Under the pieces are notes generated by a model. That model was not told where the DNA came from. It was given only the letters and a program-made list of their open reading frames with translations, and did no database searches. A program made the position numbers and the translations under genes. DNA of 64,000 nt from Talpa occidentalis (taxonomy: Eukaryota; Chordata; Mammalia; Eulipotyphla; Talpidae), in the NCBI RefSeq assembly GCF_014898055.3, contig NW_023600993.1, positions 19,186,850 through 19,250,849 on the forward strand. The letters are read 5' to 3'. Position 1 is the stretch's first letter. The number at the start of each line of letters is the position of its first letter. This document shows positions 1 through 32,200 of this stretch, piece after piece.

Positions 1-908
1 TGGAGTGCATCTGGAACAAAAACTCTACTGAACAACAAATTTAATTGGCATTTCTGAAAACCCTTAGAAGCTTTAGTGTTGTGAGGACTACAGTGAGACT
101 CATAGGGGTCTGTAAACTGGAAGAGACCATTTATTTATTTTTTATATTAATTTTTTAATTTTTTACATCATTGTTCATTTTTAAACAATATTTGCTTCCC
201 CCCACCCCCTCAGGTGTAGTCCCCATAGGGTTTCCTTCACCAAGTGCACTTCCTAAAGTGCCTTAAAGCCCAAGATTTTCATTTAAATATGTACCAGAAC
301 CACACACACACATTTACATGTAAACTTTTCCTCTGATGATTTTGGCCTCCAAAGTTTATATGACAATATACAGGCACTTCTCCACACTGATATCCTGAGT
401 AGGGTATTTGGCAGACATCAGGCAAGTTCCGCAGAGTATTTGTCTTTCTCAGACCCCTTGTGAACAGGTGGATGACTTAGGTAGGGATTCAGCAAGTATG
501 TTGAGCGGTACCTGAGCAAGTTTGATCCCAAGGAGGTGAACATGGTCTTGTCTGTTTACTGAGCCAGTTCACATAGAAAGTCTTGCCGTCAAGATAAACT
601 CACTGACAGTTTCTTCTGTCCAGTTCGCCTATGCTCGATTGTCCCCTTTTCCTCCAGTGATAAAGCACCAAACTGAAGCCCTGGTCCTACGTTGGCTAAA
701 ATTCCTTTCTGCTCTCATTTTTTTTTTTTTTTAACTTCTCTAACTCCTTTCCTTTTTGCTTTGTTCTTATCTGGATCTACTGCGGGGAAATTTCTTTGTC
801 ATGCTCGCACCTTAGCCCCCTCATCAGATATTATTTTTAGAAGTGACCCTTGCTTACTCCATGAAAGAAATACAAGGGAATGTGCTTGAAACCTACTCCA
901 TCATTATA

Positions 909-1171
909 TTTTTTTTTAAGATTTATTTATGCATGCAAGAACTGGGTTACAGGCCAGAGATGTGGCGGGTGAGAGGATTCACCAGAGACAGACTGGGGAA
1001 CAGAACAGGCAGATCTACTGAAATACACTGCTGAGGGGAGCAGCAGGCGAGTCAGCAGAGGTCTGCTGCACCATTTGGCTTGCTCCCTGGCCAGGGATCA
1101 AACTCGTGCTGCAGAGGCTGTGGACAGCTTCATAGGTTGCGTCTTATCCCTTGTGCCACCAGGGAGGCCCC
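909..1171 (-). mobile_element. tRNA-derived SINE
   Basis: Reverse copy: T-rich tail on the left, tRNA-like head (gcctccctggtggcac) on the right. Flanked by near-identical repeats around cctactccatcatt (893-906) and cctgctccatcatt (1171-1184). Confidence 0.9.
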
Positions 1172-2279
1172 CTGCTCCATCATTTTACTCTACATGTAAG
1201 TCTCCTTATTTTAAAACTTCTGACTTCCCTGCCTAAAGATACTAAAAACCCACTGAACAGTCTTTCATATACAAAGGGCATTTATATAAATTTCAGGTGA
1301 GGTTTTTAAAAACAAGGTGAACTGATCATAGGTGTGCACATTGCCACCTGATTTCAAAGCAGAGGGCCAGCCTCAGTGTCTTAAATTTCTACTTCTCAGC
1401 CTTCAGTTTTATGCTGTTAGTAAGGCCTTAAACTCAGTTCCCATCCATGTTGGATAGCCCTGCCACACACATGGAGCCAAGGATATATCGCCTCCTGTGA
1501 AAAGGATTTAGGGAAAACCATCATTGATAGTAGCCCCTAGGTGCCAGATGGAGTGTGCAGGCAAGATTACTGATAGCAAAGGGAGCATCAGAGGCAGTGT
1601 GCAGCTTCTTAGCAGCTCACTATCAAGTTCCTGCTCTTATCCATCATACAGGAATGTTTTCTTCCTCCTTGTCCCTGGAGTTGATCTTAGGATATTTCCA
1701 ATAGTTCAAATTAGACTTATCCAAAGAAAATGATTATACAGTCACTGATAATATAGTCTATGGACTCAAAACCTCTTGCTTACAAGGATGGCCACCATAC
1801 CAGGCCTGGCCAGAGTGCACACAGACCGCAGCAGGGCTGCCCACACCAGCCTGGACTGAGGAGGAGAAAAGCATTTGGAATTACAAGACAAAAGGATCAC
1901 TGTCCACTTGGGAGGAGGTAAAATCTCTATATCCAAAAGCAACCAGTGGGAGGGAAGTGTGCTTTAAACTGTCTTATTAGTATAAAATACCGCTTCAACT
2001 ATTTGTACATTCTGATATTTCAGGCATTATCTAAGAAGGGTTTTGAAAAACTTTAAGAAGCTGAGCTAGGCAGATAGAGCCTTGCTAACCTCTCACACTT
2101 TCCCTAAGATTGCATATTTAATACTCTGTAGAATTCCAGGTATGCTCCTTGCTGGATGCAGCACTAGGAGCCCCAGAAAGCCCCTTCACCTTGCACTGGG
2201 GTGGGTATCTTCTCTTCTTGGAAAGTCCAGCACAAAGGCCTTGGCGGTGCCAGTCTGGAGAGGCCCTCCAACAATGTTA

Positions 2280-2547
2280 TTTTTTTTTAAGATTTATTTA
2301 TTTTTATACAAGAGCTGTGTACAGGCCAGAAGCGCAGGAGGGTGAGAGAATTCACCAGAGACAGAGCAGGGAGCAGAACAGGCAGACGACAGAAATACAC
2401 TGATGAGGGGAACAGCGGGTGCAACAGGAGAGGTCTGCTGCGCCATGTGGGGCTCTCGCCGGCTGGCCGGGATAGAATCTGCACTGCAGAGGCTGCAGAG
2501 AGCCTCACACGACTGTGCTCAACCCACTGCGCTACCAGGGAAGCCCT
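2280..2547 (-). mobile_element. tRNA-derived SINE
   Basis: Reverse copy with an A/T tail at 2280. Flanks caacaatgttat and caacgatgttat look like a target-site duplication with one change. Confidence 0.9.
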
Positions 2548-4379
2548 CAACGATGTTATATTGACCCTCTTTCACAAATCCTGAAATCAAGTTTCCCCAG
2601 AATCCCAGGACTTCATTCACTTCCCAGATGCTCCCAGGTGCCCAGCCCTCAGCTTGATCCAAAAAGCACGTGTCTCTTGAAGTCAAGACACAACTTCACT
2701 GCAGCCAGTCACGAACCTCTTTTCTCTGTTCGGATTCCTTCCAGCACTTGCGGGGCAAGTGAGGTTGCGGGAGAAAGACAGTCTTCCACTTGCAAGGAGA
2801 TTCTGACCTGAGGGACTCCTCATGTGCCCCAGCTCTACCCAGCTTTACAGAGGGCCCTGAGGCCTTCCAGACTCGAGCACCAACCCCCAAAGGCTCAAAT
2901 GAAGGAACAGGATGTCTCTTTCAGTCATAGATCCACCCACCTTCAAATCCACGGGTAGTTCATTTACATAATAGGTTCAGAAAATGATTTTGTAACTAAG
3001 ATTAAGCTATATTTTTGTGTTTTTCTTTTAAGTGTTTTGATAGTTACAGCTTCCCTCTCCCTCATGGCAACCAGACAGTGCTAATCACCAACGAAGGTCC
3101 GTTATTCTTGCAATTAGTATGGAGGTAAAGAGTCAAGATGAACAAATTCCAGACTAATATTCCAGCAAGAATAGCTCTACCATTATGCTTCCTTTGCTAA
3201 ACTGCATATAGAGGAGTTTATGGACAAAAACACTGTCGACTCTATTCTCTTTTTTTTTCCCTCTTTCTGACATGAAGGATCTTTTAGTGAAGTGTTTTCA
3301 TCCCCTCCTGAATCCACTTCTTTTGCATGTTTCCTGCATTAAATTTTTATTGTGTGCATGGAAATCAATATTCTAGATACATGCACAAGTGCACACATTA
3401 AAATGAACATGACTTCATTTATTTCCATGATTAGACATTCAAATAAAAGTGCTTGGGTGTCTGTTTTCATATTCATAGGTCGAGATCCGTACATCAGAGG
3501 TATTTGTATAAGTGACATTTTTATTACATTCATTTCATTTGCAATATGATAGTGGATCATAAATATGTTACTTTTATGCCACCAAATCTGATTTGTGGCA
3601 CTTAGCCCTCACAAGGAGAATGCTTGATGTTTTATGGAGCACCTTTCATCCGAGAAGCGCTTTGCAAACATCAGGCTAGGTTCTGCCAGGTGTGTGACTC
3701 ATGCCCCTGACCCTAAGAATGCCCCACCTGCCTTAACCGCCACAGGATGCAGAGCCCTCAGTGATTCCCCTGCAGACCCTGCAGTGACAATGGGGCTAGT
3801 TTCTGGAAGCCAGAGGCTCCAGTGAGCTCCCTGTTGTCACACATTGGCCTCACATCTGATAGTGCTCCAGATGGAGTCAGTTTGTCCTTCTCAAAGTGAC
3901 TCTGCTATGGGCTGGACACTGTGTTAAGCTCCAGTGACACAAAAGCAAAATATGGCCTTTGCCCTCCAGATATTCACAGACTAGGAGGGGATTGCCACAT
4001 AGAACAGCATTGCCCCCTACCTGCTCATGAGAGGGGATCTGATCCAGACATGACCTCCTCCCACCTCCCGTGCCCTCCTAAGGAAGCACCTTGCCTGCAA
4101 GTGGTTTGCAAACCGCAGGTGAGTCACAGATATATTGGTGCACATGCCAGCCAACTGCATCAGAATGAAATGTTTCAGGCAACCCTGGGGGTTAAGCATC
4201 AATTGCACACCCTAGATTCTCAGAAGAGCATCTCTGTCCAGCATTCCTGTTCCTGTACCAGTCCCTTAGGCAGACACACACACACACATCCCAGTAATAT
4301 ACATACAGAGCTCCAGTAGCTGCTTCTTAACACTTCCTACATTGTGGAACCACTGATGTGCTCAACAGACATAGCAGAG

Positions 4380-4590
4380 CAGAGTAATCAAGGGTGAAGG
4401 CCCTGGAGCCTGGTTTCCTGAGTTCAGATTCCATACCCCTCACTTACAGGATGCATGGCCTTGGCAGTACTTTTCTGTGCCTCAGTTTTCTCATCTGCAA
4501 AATGGGCATAATAATGATCCTTTCCTGTCAGGTTGTTGCAGGATAGAATGTGAGTAGAGGACTTCATAGCATACCCATAGTTGCTATTGT
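4380..4590 (+). mobile_element. MIR element
   Basis: Core wording tgcctcagttttctcatctg and caaaatgggcataataatg. Clear MIR. Confidence 0.8.
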
Positions 4591-6109
4591 AATGAATGCT
4601 TTCAATGTTATAATAAGTAATACTCTATTATATGTGTTGTCGTATATGCAATAATAGTGATACCGGTATTCTGACTATTATTGTTTGTTACTGTGGTAAT
4701 AAGATTACTATCTGCTCCCACCATAATTAACTCATAAGTGAGTTTCATGGCAACAGGAACCATCTCTGTGGTTTCTGGAACCACAGAAAAGGACTAGATT
4801 CTTCTGTCTGTGTGACTGGCTCACATAAGCTTTTATGCTGAATTCACTCTTTCCCACCTAGCACAACACCCACCCATCTCCGGGGAATGCTGCTACCGGC
4901 CCAGGAGAGAGGCAGACAAGTGCTGGATCCTGGGGTGGTGCTCATGCCATATCCTCTGGCCCCCCTGCAGCACTGTGTCACGCCCAGCCCCACACTGCTA
5001 CTGTACAAGGGGTGAGCCCCAGTGCCACCCCAGCAACTGCTTAGTCCCCAAACACTGGACATCGCTGCTGTCCCCAGGCCATCCCATGCAATGCAGTGTC
5101 TCCTCAGATCTGGTAGTTCTTGGCTAACTGTCTCTCCGCCTCCTCCAGGCCCTGCATCTATGTCCCATGGCAGTGTAAGCCACTGAGCAAAGCAGTTTCT
5201 AAAACCAGTTTAGAAAACTTGTCCATCAACTTAGGAACCTTTACAATAATTAGGATGTTATCACCAGAGGGGTTGCTGCATCTTGGGGTTGCAGAGAAGT
5301 TTCTGATAATCCCAGGCATCAGTTGGTCATGGAGAGCGTAGTTGGGGTACAGGAGGGGGGACAGAAGCATCCTGAAGGGAGCATGAGGTCACCCAGTGGC
5401 CCCTCAGCTGGTGGTTAACTGCTAACAACATGTGAGGCTGGGCCCCAAAGCACAGAAGTCAGAGCTCTGGCTTTGCTGCTATTATTTTGCCAGTGGTGGG
5501 GCTATCACCACACTATCCAAGTGAGCGCCCCCACCAGATGCCAGGAAACAGCTCACCAAGCACCCCTGCCCCTCTACTGAGCCCCTCCCCTCAACCTGAC
5601 CTCACATCTCACTTTCTTGACACAGTTTAGATGCTCAGTGGTGGCAACTCATAGGGTCTGTACCTCCCTCCCTCCCAGGTTACCGTTGAGCTGGGAGTTT
5701 TCCAGTGATTTTCCAGGGGCCTGTGAGCAAAACGGAACACTTGGTGCTGACACATTAATGATGCCTGAGAAGATGACTATTAAGGACTTGCCTAAGGGTG
5801 GGATTAGGTGTAATTGTGTGTGTGGTTCCTCTGTTTTTCCGATTATTCCACTGAAATCCCGCCTTGACTACTTTCAAAGAGGGTGGTCTTGGGCCTCAGG
5901 TTCCTAGCATGTGGATATGGGATTATGATGACCGCCTCACCCAATTCACTGTGGGTTCTTAAATTGCTTAAGGCCGTGCTGGCTGGCACGTCTAAGCCAC
6001 CCATAAATGGATTCTTGTTTCCGCTGCTGAGTGGCTGCAGGGACATCTTGGCTTGTGATTCTGGGCAGAGCCAATCCTAGTGCCCAGCGACCGTGACTTC
6101 CTCAAAGTT

Positions 6110-6700
6110 CTGGGTTTTTATTGTCCTTGTTGTTTTGAGCTACAGTGCACCCAACACTCATCATTTCAAGCATACAGTTCAGTGGTTTATAGTCTCTTCA
6201 TAAAATTGTGTAATCATTCCCACTAATTTCAGAATATTTTCATCTCTCTCAAAAGAAACCCCATGCCCATTAGTGTCACTTCCTGCCCGCCCTTCCCGCA
6301 GCCCTTGGCAACCCTTAATCTGCTTCCTGACTATGAAACTGCACACAATGAACATCCCCTATAAATAGATCATGCAACACATGGGCTCTGGTGACTGGCT
6401 GCTCTCAGCCAGCAGGTACCCCAGGTTCATCTGTATTGCACCAGATACTTCACTCCTTTCTGTGGCCAGTAATTTTCCAGTGTGGGACCCGGGCCATGCT
6501 TTGCATTATGCTTCACCAACTGATGTGCATTTGTGCTGTTTCCACTTGTTGGCTACTGTGAATGATGCCATGGTTAGGAACCTTTGTGTTCACGTTTGGC
6601 AGAGACGTAGTTTCCTATCTTTTGGGCCTACACCTCAGAGCAGAGTTGCTGGGTTATGCGGTGATATTGCTGCATTTAATATTTAGAAGCAGTACCAGAC
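6110..6700. mobile_element. Old L1-like remnant
   Basis: Wording typical of decayed L1M 3' sequence (acagttcagtggtttatag, tgggttatgcggtgatatt). Orientation not settled. Confidence 0.55.
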
Positions 6701-7219
6701 TGTTTTCTTTGGGGCCCTGTTTCAGAAGGACACTTGTGGTTTAGACTTTAACTCTCGTGCTGAACAACAGGGTCATTGGCAGAGGCTGGCTTGGGAGGGG
6801 GTCTGACCCTGCGCTGTGGGCCTCCCTTGGTGCCCAGCACAGCCTCCACTCACTCACCAACTCTGTCCTGTGGACAGCGGCCTGGTGTCTCCTTCCTCCC
6901 TCCGCACTTCTCACCTTTTCCGACCTTACTCTCTGTGGTCTCCCTGCTTTAAACCACACTACCCTTTACGCTGCATTCCACCCCCCTGGCCCTGCACCCC
7001 ACGGGGCACGGTCTGGCACATGAACCAGTGTGCCCTGGAAGATAATCCACTGGAAGCTGTTACCTCACATGGTCTCTTACACTCTTTCTAGAGCTGAGAA
7101 TGTTCTGGGCTAAAGCACAGTGTCATTTCAGAGTCACAGGGGAAGGAGATCATCTGGAGAGGCTTTCTTCTCAAATATGTCCACTTCCTTAGGAATAAGT
7201 GAGTCCAAGTTAGGAAAAA

Positions 7220-7330
7220 ACTTACCAGATGCATAATTTGCTTCTCTGAGACTCAGCTGCCTCTTCTGTAAAACGGGTTTAATCCCAGCCTTCTTGGGAT
7301 TAAGTGAGGTACTGCGGACACAGCTCCCAC
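7220..7330 (+). mobile_element. MIR fragment
   Basis: ctcagctgcctcttctgtaa with a following aaacgggtttaat. Confidence 0.6.
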
Positions 7331-8594
7331 TGCCATGCTCCAGATGCTCGGTGAATGAGCTCCTCCCCTCTCCCCACACTACCCGCCCCCAGCGGCCCAC
7401 ACTCCCAGGGGTTTTTCAGTATCATTCTCTCCATGCCCTTTTTTTCTCCCTCCCTTCCCTTTCTATTCCCCTCTTTTTCTTGCATCTCTCCTCTCCTCAT
7501 GCCTATTCTGCCCTCACCTCCTGCCCCATGCAGGACCTCAGGTAGCTCTCTGTAGACATAGGGCACTGCCAGTTCTCAGCTCCCCTGCTCCAGTGCCAAG
7601 CCAGGCCAAATCCTCTGAGGGCAGGGACCAGGGTGGTTTTGCAGCGCAGATTCCCAGGTCACAGTGGTGTCACACAGACAGGTGGTGACGTGGTTCGCTT
7701 GTACCTGTGGGGCTCCTTAGGTTTCCCTCCCTGGGAGGTCCTAGCAGAGACAGAGCTTTGAGTGACACCTGGATTTGAAGGCCTAAGATACCTTTGCTGT
7801 GAGGGGCAGCTAGGACTACTGTGGTACTAGATCCTGGGCCCCGGCTGTGTTGAGGACTGAGCTGGGGTGGGAAGTGGCTGAGGCAAGGACCCACCCCTGC
7901 CAGGGGCCCAGTGGGTCAGGCGTGGAGTGGAGCAGCTGTGGACGAATAAGTGAATAAATGAATGAGTAGTTTTCTAGGCCAAGGGTTTCATAATGCGTAG
8001 ATTATTATTTTTTTAAATAGCTTTTTCAATTAAGAAGAGAAGACTGTGGTTATTATAGAACATTTAGGAAGCAGGAAAACAGAAAGGGCTAAAAGCCATA
8101 ATCCCATCAATTCCAAGATGAATTTCTTCAAATGTGCCAATAATAAATTAATTCAGAGAACTAAAAAGAAAAGAAGTAAACCAAAATGCTTAGCTGGGGA
8201 TTGGTAATTATGACACAACAAGAGCTTTATTCAGGGATGTGTCTCCAGGCAAAAGCGGCCCACATGAGGCCTCTCTGGCCATCCCCTCTGGAATTGGGAG
8301 GAATGTGCTTGGGAAAAATCTCTCTTCAAGCTGCCCGGCCACCTAGGAAGATCTTTCTAAGCAAACCAAGGCTCCCAGCCTTCTGGGGCCCCTGAGCGTG
8401 GCTTGAAAATTGGGTAGATGAGCACGTGTAGAAAGACAAGCCTCGCTCTCTCTCCAGCCCTCCCAGCTGTCGAGCCTCTTAGGAGAAGTGTTTCTAGCAC
8501 TTTTTCCCACCATTTCTATCCTAAGTGTCAAAGGAGTCCAAGAAGTCCTGGGGTGAGTGGGGGCCCCAGCTCAGTCAGTGCAGTCCGGCTGTAA

Positions 8595-27422
<18,828 letters not shown>

Positions 27423-28676
27423 GACACTTTCCATCAACTTCAAACATTCCCCAGTAACTTCAGTTCCGGGATTTAAAATGCAAGAAAAAACATTTTTACT
27501 GCTGCTTAATTTTTGGACCGAAAATATATTAAAACTCAAGAAGGACCAAGAAGTTTTCGTATGTATCAATATATACTCCTCACTGTCTAACTTACCTAGA
27601 AATGCAAACTTTTTAAATTCTAAAAATCAGCCATTTCATGCAACCAGAAACTAGTTAAAAGCTTCTATTTTCCTCTTTGAACACTCAAGATTGCATGGCA
27701 AAGACCCAGTCAAAATGATTTACCCCCGGTTAGGTTTCTGAAGACTTTGTACATACAGAAGTACGGCTCTGTTCTTTCTATACTGTATGTTTGGTGCTTT
27801 TGTCTTGCATACTCAAAAATGACCAAGCCACACCATGGTTATAAAACAGACTACTGTACATGTCCAGCTCAGAAAGGTTCAAAACGATGACTGTCTTGCC
27901 TTCACAGGAGAATCAAGACATCAAGGTAAGGAAATGGGACTATTGTACAGTATGACAAGATAAGGCTAAAGATTTTCTAATTTAGTTAGTATGGAAGCTT
28001 GTTCTTGCAAACTGCATCTTTTATTTCATGTTGCCCAGTAAAAGTATACAAATTCACTGCACTAGCAGAAGAGAATTCTGTATCGGTGTAACTGCCAGTT
28101 CAGTTCATCAAATGTCATTTGTTCAGTTGTTAATGTCACTTTAAATTAAAAGTGGTTTATTACTTGTTTAATGACATTACTACACATTTTTAAAAAAAGA
28201 TACATTTTTACAGTAATGATAGCCTCCAAGGCAGAAACACTTTTCAGTGTTAATAAGTTTTTGTTTACCTATTCACAAGCCATTAGGGGAATTTCATGGG
28301 CGAATGAGCAGGCTGGTTTACCACCTGTACCAAGTAACTCTGTTGTCCTTCCTGATTCATGCCTGCTACGGGGTTTTTTTTTCCCAGCCTTCTTCATGCC
28401 CAGTGGCTAATATTAATTCCCCGAGGTATGGGCAGAATCTGCATCCTTTGACCTTGTTCAATCACTATGAAGCAGAGTGAAAGCTGTGGTAGAGTGGTTA
28501 ACAGATACAAGTGTCAGTTCTTAGTTCTCATTTAAGCACTAGTGGATTTTTTTTTTTGATATATTAGCAAGTCTGTGATGTACTTTCACTGGCTCTGTTT
28601 GTACATTGAGATTGTTTAACAATGCTTTCTATGTTCATATACTGTTTACCTTTTTCCATGGAGTCTCCTGGCAAAG

Positions 28677-28682
28677 AATAAA
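28677..28682 (+). promoter_or_regulatory. RARB: RARB poly(A) signal AATAAA
   Basis: Canonical hexamer about 1255 nt after the stop, followed by a GT-rich stretch (ggtgtgtgggg, 28699-28709) that can act as the downstream element. It lies five bases from the opposite-strand TOP2B hexamer. Confidence 0.85.
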
Positions 28683-28687
28683 ATATA

Positions 28688-28693
28688 TTTATT
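28688..28693 (-). promoter_or_regulatory. TOP2B: TOP2B poly(A) signal AATAAA
   Basis: TTTATT on the + strand, so AATAAA for TOP2B, about 380 nt past its stop codon. A weaker ATTAAA lies upstream on the same strand (28764-28769). Cleavage is expected near 28665-28678, inside the RARB 3'UTR. Confidence 0.75.
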
Positions 28694-29072
28694 TTAAAGG
28701 TGTGTGGGGAGCCTTTTACTGCAGTTTCATGTTCAGGAAAGAGACAGAAAACACAGTTCCATTTTTAATGTTTAAATTTCATTTCAAAAAGCAGGTTTGT
28801 AGTCTGCAACCATGACAATTAAAATCTGTGCTAATGCACGGCAGTCTATAACAATTCTACAAGCCAATCAGACAGTACATGACATTTCAATGAGTAAAAA
28901 AGAGCATAAAACTGTGTGTAAGAACAAAATGTTAAAAGGCCTACCACAATAATAAAAAACCATCAATTACATCATCACATTAAAATAAGCCAGATGTACA
29001 AAAGTCTGAGACAGAAAAGACAAAAGGACAACACAAGGTATTTGTTAAAATGTTTCTGTGCTCTTTGGGCAC

Positions 29073-29240
29073 TTAATTAAACATTGCAAAATCAACATCT
29101 TCTTCTTCATCAGACTCTGCAAAATATTTTACTTCTTTCCTAGCCCGACCGGTCCGTGGCAGAGAAGGTGGTTCAGAAGTGAAGTCTGATGGGAAGATAT
29201 CCACATCTGAATCCTGATCAAAAGATGTTTTCTTCGGTTT
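29073..29240 (-). CDS. TOP2B: TOP2B exon 36 (last): C-terminal tail
   Basis: 168 nt, 55 codons and TAA (29073-29075), phase 0 entry. The acceptor is atgtctag on the minus strand. It encodes [16 protein letters not shown] to [14 protein letters not shown]. This is the isoform-specific tail; acidic and phosphorylatable. Confidence 0.97.
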   Translation of the reverse strand, partial: KPKKTSFDQDSDVDIFPSDFTSEPPSLPRTGRARKEVKYFAESDEEEDVDFAMFN

Positions 29241-32200
29241 CTAGACATTTAAAAAAGATTTAAAAACCCCTAGTGGTTGTAAAGAATTGTTCCGTACACT
29301 TGTGCTATATTTGGGAACTATTACAAAGAATGTGCTTTTTAAAATCAGAGTTGTAATTCTAGTGTTAAGATCAGTTACCTAATCATTTTTATGAAGGGGG
29401 AAAAAAAGATTAATTTCTCACCCTGAGGAGCGCACACTGTCACCATTACTTTCTCTCAATTACCTGTCCCAAGTGGAACCATGACGGCCCAGTTATAGAA
29501 GACTGCATGGGAGAGGTAAATGTAATGAGCAGCATAAAACTACAATCATCTGTATTTTTAAGTTTTGACAGGAAGAGAGGTAGGTGACATTTGATGTGTT
29601 CTATTTTTAACCTAAAAGCTACTGGAAAAACTAGCTCTGGTCAAATGAATTCAAGTTAAAAAGAAATAGCCTTTATTTATCTGAAAGATGATATTTCAGA
29701 CAGGTAATGTGTAACTTCTGTTAAATAAGTAAGCTGATTTATACCGTACTTATATATCCAGGAAATAGTCTTGATTATGAAGATTTATGTTTGATAAGAG
29801 ATGCTAAGTTCAGAGCTATTACAAGATCTACATAGATCATCTTAAAACCACATATTAAAAGATGCTCCACATTACCTTGCTTGTTGTTTTGGCTGTCTTC
29901 CTGCCAGGGTTATAATCACCTTCATTTTCAGAGCCAGACGCTTTCCTTTTCTTAGCCCCTCGACCTTTACCTTAAAGTGAAACACAGGTTTAGTGTACAT
30001 ACAAAGAGATAAATGTCAAAATATTAAACTATTTACATGCTCTGCTCAGTACTGCAATCCTGACCTCTTAAAATCTGGCAGTTCTGGTGTTGACATTACT
30101 AAAGAGTATTTCAAAAATAATTTAAATTAGTTGGAAGGTCTGGTGACAAATTTTAATTACCTGATAAAGCAGTTATATTTTACCTATGTGGTCTGTGAGC
30201 TTGAAAAGAAAATATTTTTAGCTTCTAATTTTTCCTAGAGCAATAACATACAAAGAATACAGTGTGAGTTCCTAGAAAGGTAGTGCCTACTTTTAAATGT
30301 TTAAATGCTTACTCTACACTGTACTTACCACACACTAATAACAACCAGTTGCAGGCCCCACTTTAAGTAACCATCCTAGAATTAACTGCTAGCATGAATC
30401 ATGCAATAATCTGAAAACTCTTTCTTCTTAGACCTAGGAGCACCACATGCAACCTATTGTTTTCATCTACCTAACGTCTTACTCTCATCATTAAAGGAAG
30501 AAGGGGAAAAGGTAATATATTTAAATAGTAACCAACGTTTGTCCCACTATGCCAATGAAAGAAAATTAAATTGTAATTCTGAATTTTAAAAAATGCCTTA
30601 AGAATTATAACCAACAAGTAAGATACTAGCACTTCTGACTTTATAAAGTTTCAGAGTATTGACCTATCGCACTGTTTGATGGTATCTGTCAGTTGGTCAA
30701 AAGATTGAGTAGCTACCCTTACAGAAAATTATGTCTCATGTATATTTTTTCAAAGCAGTTTTAAGGACATTCTAGAGGTACAGCGGGGTCCCAGGGAGAA
30801 CTGGTGCCCTCGCATGGCCCTGAGAACAGCCATTTCATTTCCCGGATGAGCAACAAGCTGTGGTCTAAGACTCCTAGCTCCAGCGTAATGTAGAGAATGT
30901 CATAATTTATTTAGTGAAAAGCCTTCATCTGCTTTTGCAATAACTACTTCCAATGAGTTGGCTGAAGAGGGTGTTTGAGTCTTAGTTTCTACATTTCTAA
31001 AACAAAATGACACAAAATTGCTCTATTTCCTTTGAATTCAGCACTGACTCTTACACGTACTGCTTACTGAAGAATGAGGAAATTCACAATAAACTAAGTA
31101 CACAGTCTCTGTAAATTCAGTGAATAGAAGAGACTAGACATTTTCCACACGGCATTGCTTAGAGGATTACACCAAGGCTGACACCTCACCTTTGGGTGTT
31201 GTAGTCTTCTTTGGGATGCCAAATTCTGAGTCTGAGTCAGAGTTTACAGTCTCTACTTTCTTCTGTTTGGGGGCTCTCTTGGGCTTAGGGATTGCATCTG
31301 AAGATGGTTTTCCTATTAAGCAAATTCCCATTTTATAGATTAATGTGAAATACTTACCAACAGACCAGGCTGAAATGAGTCCTATAACAATGGCATTTCT
31401 TAACTGTTGATGTGGGTTAAGTAGTTTTAAAATGGTTTCTGTCTCCTTGGTGCCAGTGTAAAGGCAAACACTTTCTCATGATGGCAAATATTTTTTATTC
31501 AATTATTCATAATTTGCCTTTTGATATTTCAAGCGAGGTATTTTAAACAAGGACCATTAAAATGAATTAACTTTTAAAGCAGCAGTACAAATATAGTATA
31601 ATCGAGACCAAAAGAAGTATATCTGATATATTAATTATACCCAAATATAACCCCATGTTGAGTTCAAACTTTTAAAACGTTCAGAGAAAAAATATTTTTA
31701 TGGGACCCTCAAATACCATGAATAGAAACCAATTCACTTCCATAAAAAAAGCAACCAATGGATTTCAGCTTATGTGGAAACATGAAAATTCTAGGTAAGT
31801 AAACAACAGACCCAAAGGCCTGTCTTTCATTAATTTTTCAAAAATGTATTGAATTAGTCACTACTCTTCTAAAAACCAAACACCCATGCTAGTTCTTTGG
31901 AAAATGTATTCCCAGTCCCAGTTTGAGCAAGGCCCCTCAATAAAACAATAGGAGGAGCCCATGCTCTTATGGGAGTAGCAGCCACGGAGTGTGTAGCTTT
32001 GCCCTCTCTGCATCCTTCATGACTAAAAAGGCTCTTCATACCAGAAGAGCCTTGTGGCAGCTCCAAGCGTAAGTACAGGCCCGACATAGCAGGGGGTTCT
32101 AGAGCACCACTGTTTTCAGAAGAGTTTCTGGACTTGTGTTAGATGACACCTTCAATTCTATGGTGGCTTTTTGCTCACAGGAGCTTGATGAAGTAAATGA

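Larger units (their letters stand above)
27423..28700 (+). other. RARB: RARB 3' untranslated region
   Basis: About 1.28 kb from the stop codon to just past the AATAAA at 28677-28682. AT-rich, with no recognised repeat. One Pumilio-type UGUANAUA match lies at 27748-27755. The cleavage point is inferred from the usual 10-25 nt spacing after the signal; it was not observed. Confidence 0.85.
28670..29072 (-). other. TOP2B: TOP2B 3' untranslated region
   Basis: About 400 nt from the TAA (29073-29075) to the inferred cleavage site. AT-rich and repeat-free. Its last 30 or so bases overlap the RARB 3'UTR on the other strand. Confidence 0.8.

Noticed and set aside
4650..4682. Inverted repeat aataatagt/actattatt around ataccggtat
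   Set aside because: Short arms in AT-rich sequence, expected by chance; no function suggested.
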